Both the position numbers and the translations under genes were made by a program. The notes beneath the pieces are model-generated. The model was not told the origin of the DNA and ran no database searches. It worked only from the letters and a program-made list of their open reading frames with translations. This document shows positions 63,140-64,000 of a DNA stretch of 64,000 nt, piece by piece. Position 1 is the stretch's first letter; every line of letters begins with the position of its first letter. Origin of the DNA: Hyphomonas sp. (GTDB taxonomy: Bacteria; Pseudomonadota; Alphaproteobacteria; Caulobacterales; Hyphomonadaceae); assembly GCA_013791775.1 (NCBI GenBank), contig VMTE01000044.1, positions 124,001 to 188,000 of the forward strand, written 5' to 3'.

Positions 63140-64000
63140 TGAACGGCGCGCCGTCCACGATCTCGCCGATCAGGAATGCCGGTTCGCCTGCCGCCTCGAA
63201 CGCCGCAAGGATCGCAGGAACCGCGCCGGCCGGGATCGCGGCCAGCAGGCCGCCAGCAGTTTGCGGATCGTAGATCAGGTCGCTGATCGCGGAGGCCGGG
63301 CGCGAGACGCGCGGCTCGAGGCTCGCATTCGACCGCCAGATCGATGACTTTACCCCCTGGCCGGCGAGTTCCTCGGCGCCGGAGAGCAGCGGCACACGCG
63401 AAAGCGAAATCCGGGCTGCGACGTTTGACGCTTCAAGCAGGCTCATCATGTGCCCGGCGAGGCCGAAGCCCGTCACATCGGTCATCGCGTGCGCGGCGGG
63501 GGTAAGGATCCTGGCTGCGGCGCCGAGCGGGCGCTGCATGCTCCTCAGCGCGGATTCAACATCGCTGCCGCGCGCGAGCCCGCGCATCTCGGCGGCCAGT
63601 ATCACGCCGGTCCCGATTGACTTGGTCAGAAGAAGCACGTCACCCGGACGTGCGCCCGAGAGGCCGATCGCGGGGCCGTCCAGCAGTCCCGTGACCGTCA
63701 GCCCCACGGTCAGTTCCCGGCCCATGCTGGTGTGCCCACCGACGAGGTCAGCGCCCGCCTCGTGCAGCACGTCGCTCACCGCCGCGACAACTTCCGAAAT
63801 CGTTCCGGCCTGCATCCGCTCGCTCATGCGCGGAATGACCAGCGACAGGAGCGCCGATTGCGGTGAGGCGCCCATCGACCAGACGTCGCCCAGTGCGTGG
63901 ACGGCCGCGATCCGCGCGAGAAGGTAGGGATCTTCCGTGAAGGCGCGCAGGTGATCCGTGCTGATGACCTGAAGGCGCCCGCCGATCTGCAGCACGGCTG
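63126..64000 (-). CDS. selD: Selenide, water dikinase (selenophosphate synthase), N-terminus off the right edge
   Basis: The open frame continues to the window edge. Seen are STDHLRAFTEDPYLLARIAAVHALGDVWSMGASPQSALLSLVIPRMSERM, DLVGGHTSMGRELTVGLTVTG, ARPGDVLLLTKSIGTGVILAAEMRG, TDVTGFGLAGHMMSLLEAS and SDLIYDPQTAGGLLAAIPAG, all core SelD. The segment DAAVLQIGGRLQVISTDHLRAFTEDPYL resembles the alphaproteobacterial long SelD that carries an extra N-terminal NADH-oxidoreductase-like domain; that domain would lie beyond the edge. The GTG at 63995 is inside the gene and not its start. Confidence 0.9.
   Translation of the reverse strand, partial: AVLQIGGRLQVISTDHLRAFTEDPYLLARIAAVHALGDVWSMGASPQSALLSLVIPRMSERMQAGTISEVVAAVSDVLHEAGADLVGGHTSMGRELTVGLTVTGLLDGPAIGLSGARPGDVLLLTKSIGTGVILAAEMRGLARGSDVESALRSMQRPLGAAARILTPAAHAMTDVTGFGLAGHMMSLLEASNVAARISLSRVPLLSGAEELAGQGVKSSIWRSNASLEPRVSRPASAISDLIYDPQTAGGLLAAIPAGAVPAILAAFEAAGEPAFLIGEIVDGAPFITVD

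Overview
The window is GC-rich alphaproteobacterial chromosome, most probably from the Caulobacterales and within that a Hyphomonadaceae-like organism. The clues are an adjacent divK-pleD pair, HdaA, an NDUFA12-type complex I subunit, a DUF2155 protein, a Pol IV with an N-terminal zinc-finger-like segment, TonB receptors of the caulobacter/sphingomonad type and widespread GTG/TTG starts. This placement comes from gene content and recalled gene order, not from a database search.

Layout. 1-4.1 kb: a minus-strand run of dinB, RidA, GDPD, a DUF482 GNAT protein and a DUF2007 protein. 4.2-7.3 kb: the DivK and PleD cell-cycle regulators and an MFS carrier. 7.3-18.2 kb: housekeeping genes (rpmG, NUDIX, rnr, topA, lptG-lptF, pepA-holC). 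18.2-24.8 kb: an accessory block between holC and ndk, with a DUF6348 protein, YjdM, and a coherent module of MFS carrier, alpha/beta hydrolase, divergent TetR regulator and TonB receptor. Three matching 16-bp palindromes tie the TetR/hydrolase promoter to the receptor promoter. 24.9-37.4 kb: housekeeping genes again (ndk, a quinone-oxidoreductase-like gene in the purM-purN run, DUF2066-hdaA, ppk-ppx, rnd, aspS, a small acidic protein). 37.5-47.2 kb: a pentapeptide protein, a large NrdJ-related protein that appears to have lost its catalytic core, NDUFA12-mlaD-DUF2155, aat, accB-accC-aroQ, thiS-thiG and a HAD hydrolase. 47.2-54.7 kb: an oxygenase, then a small polysaccharide-export cluster (Wza-like lipoprotein, Wzz-like chain-length protein, P-loop partner, two glycosyltransferases, a polyprenyl-P sugar transferase) with no flippase or polymerase visible. 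54.8-57.6 kb: tRNA-Ser(GCT), 0.7 kb of repeat-rich non-coding or decayed DNA, and a LytS/LytTR-type two-component pair. 57.8-64 kb: an Oar-type TonB receptor, an unknown protein, then mnmH (selU) and convergent selD for 2-selenouridine tRNA modification.

Many genes are translationally coupled by 1-8 nt overlaps (ATGA, GTGA, TTGA, TGATG). Several intergenic gaps carry palindromic repeats. The most interesting candidates are the TetR-operator uptake module, the NrdJ-like pseudo-enzyme, two P-loop proteins (HdaA and the Wzz partner) without the Walker A lysine, and the repeat-rich DNA beside tRNA-Ser.
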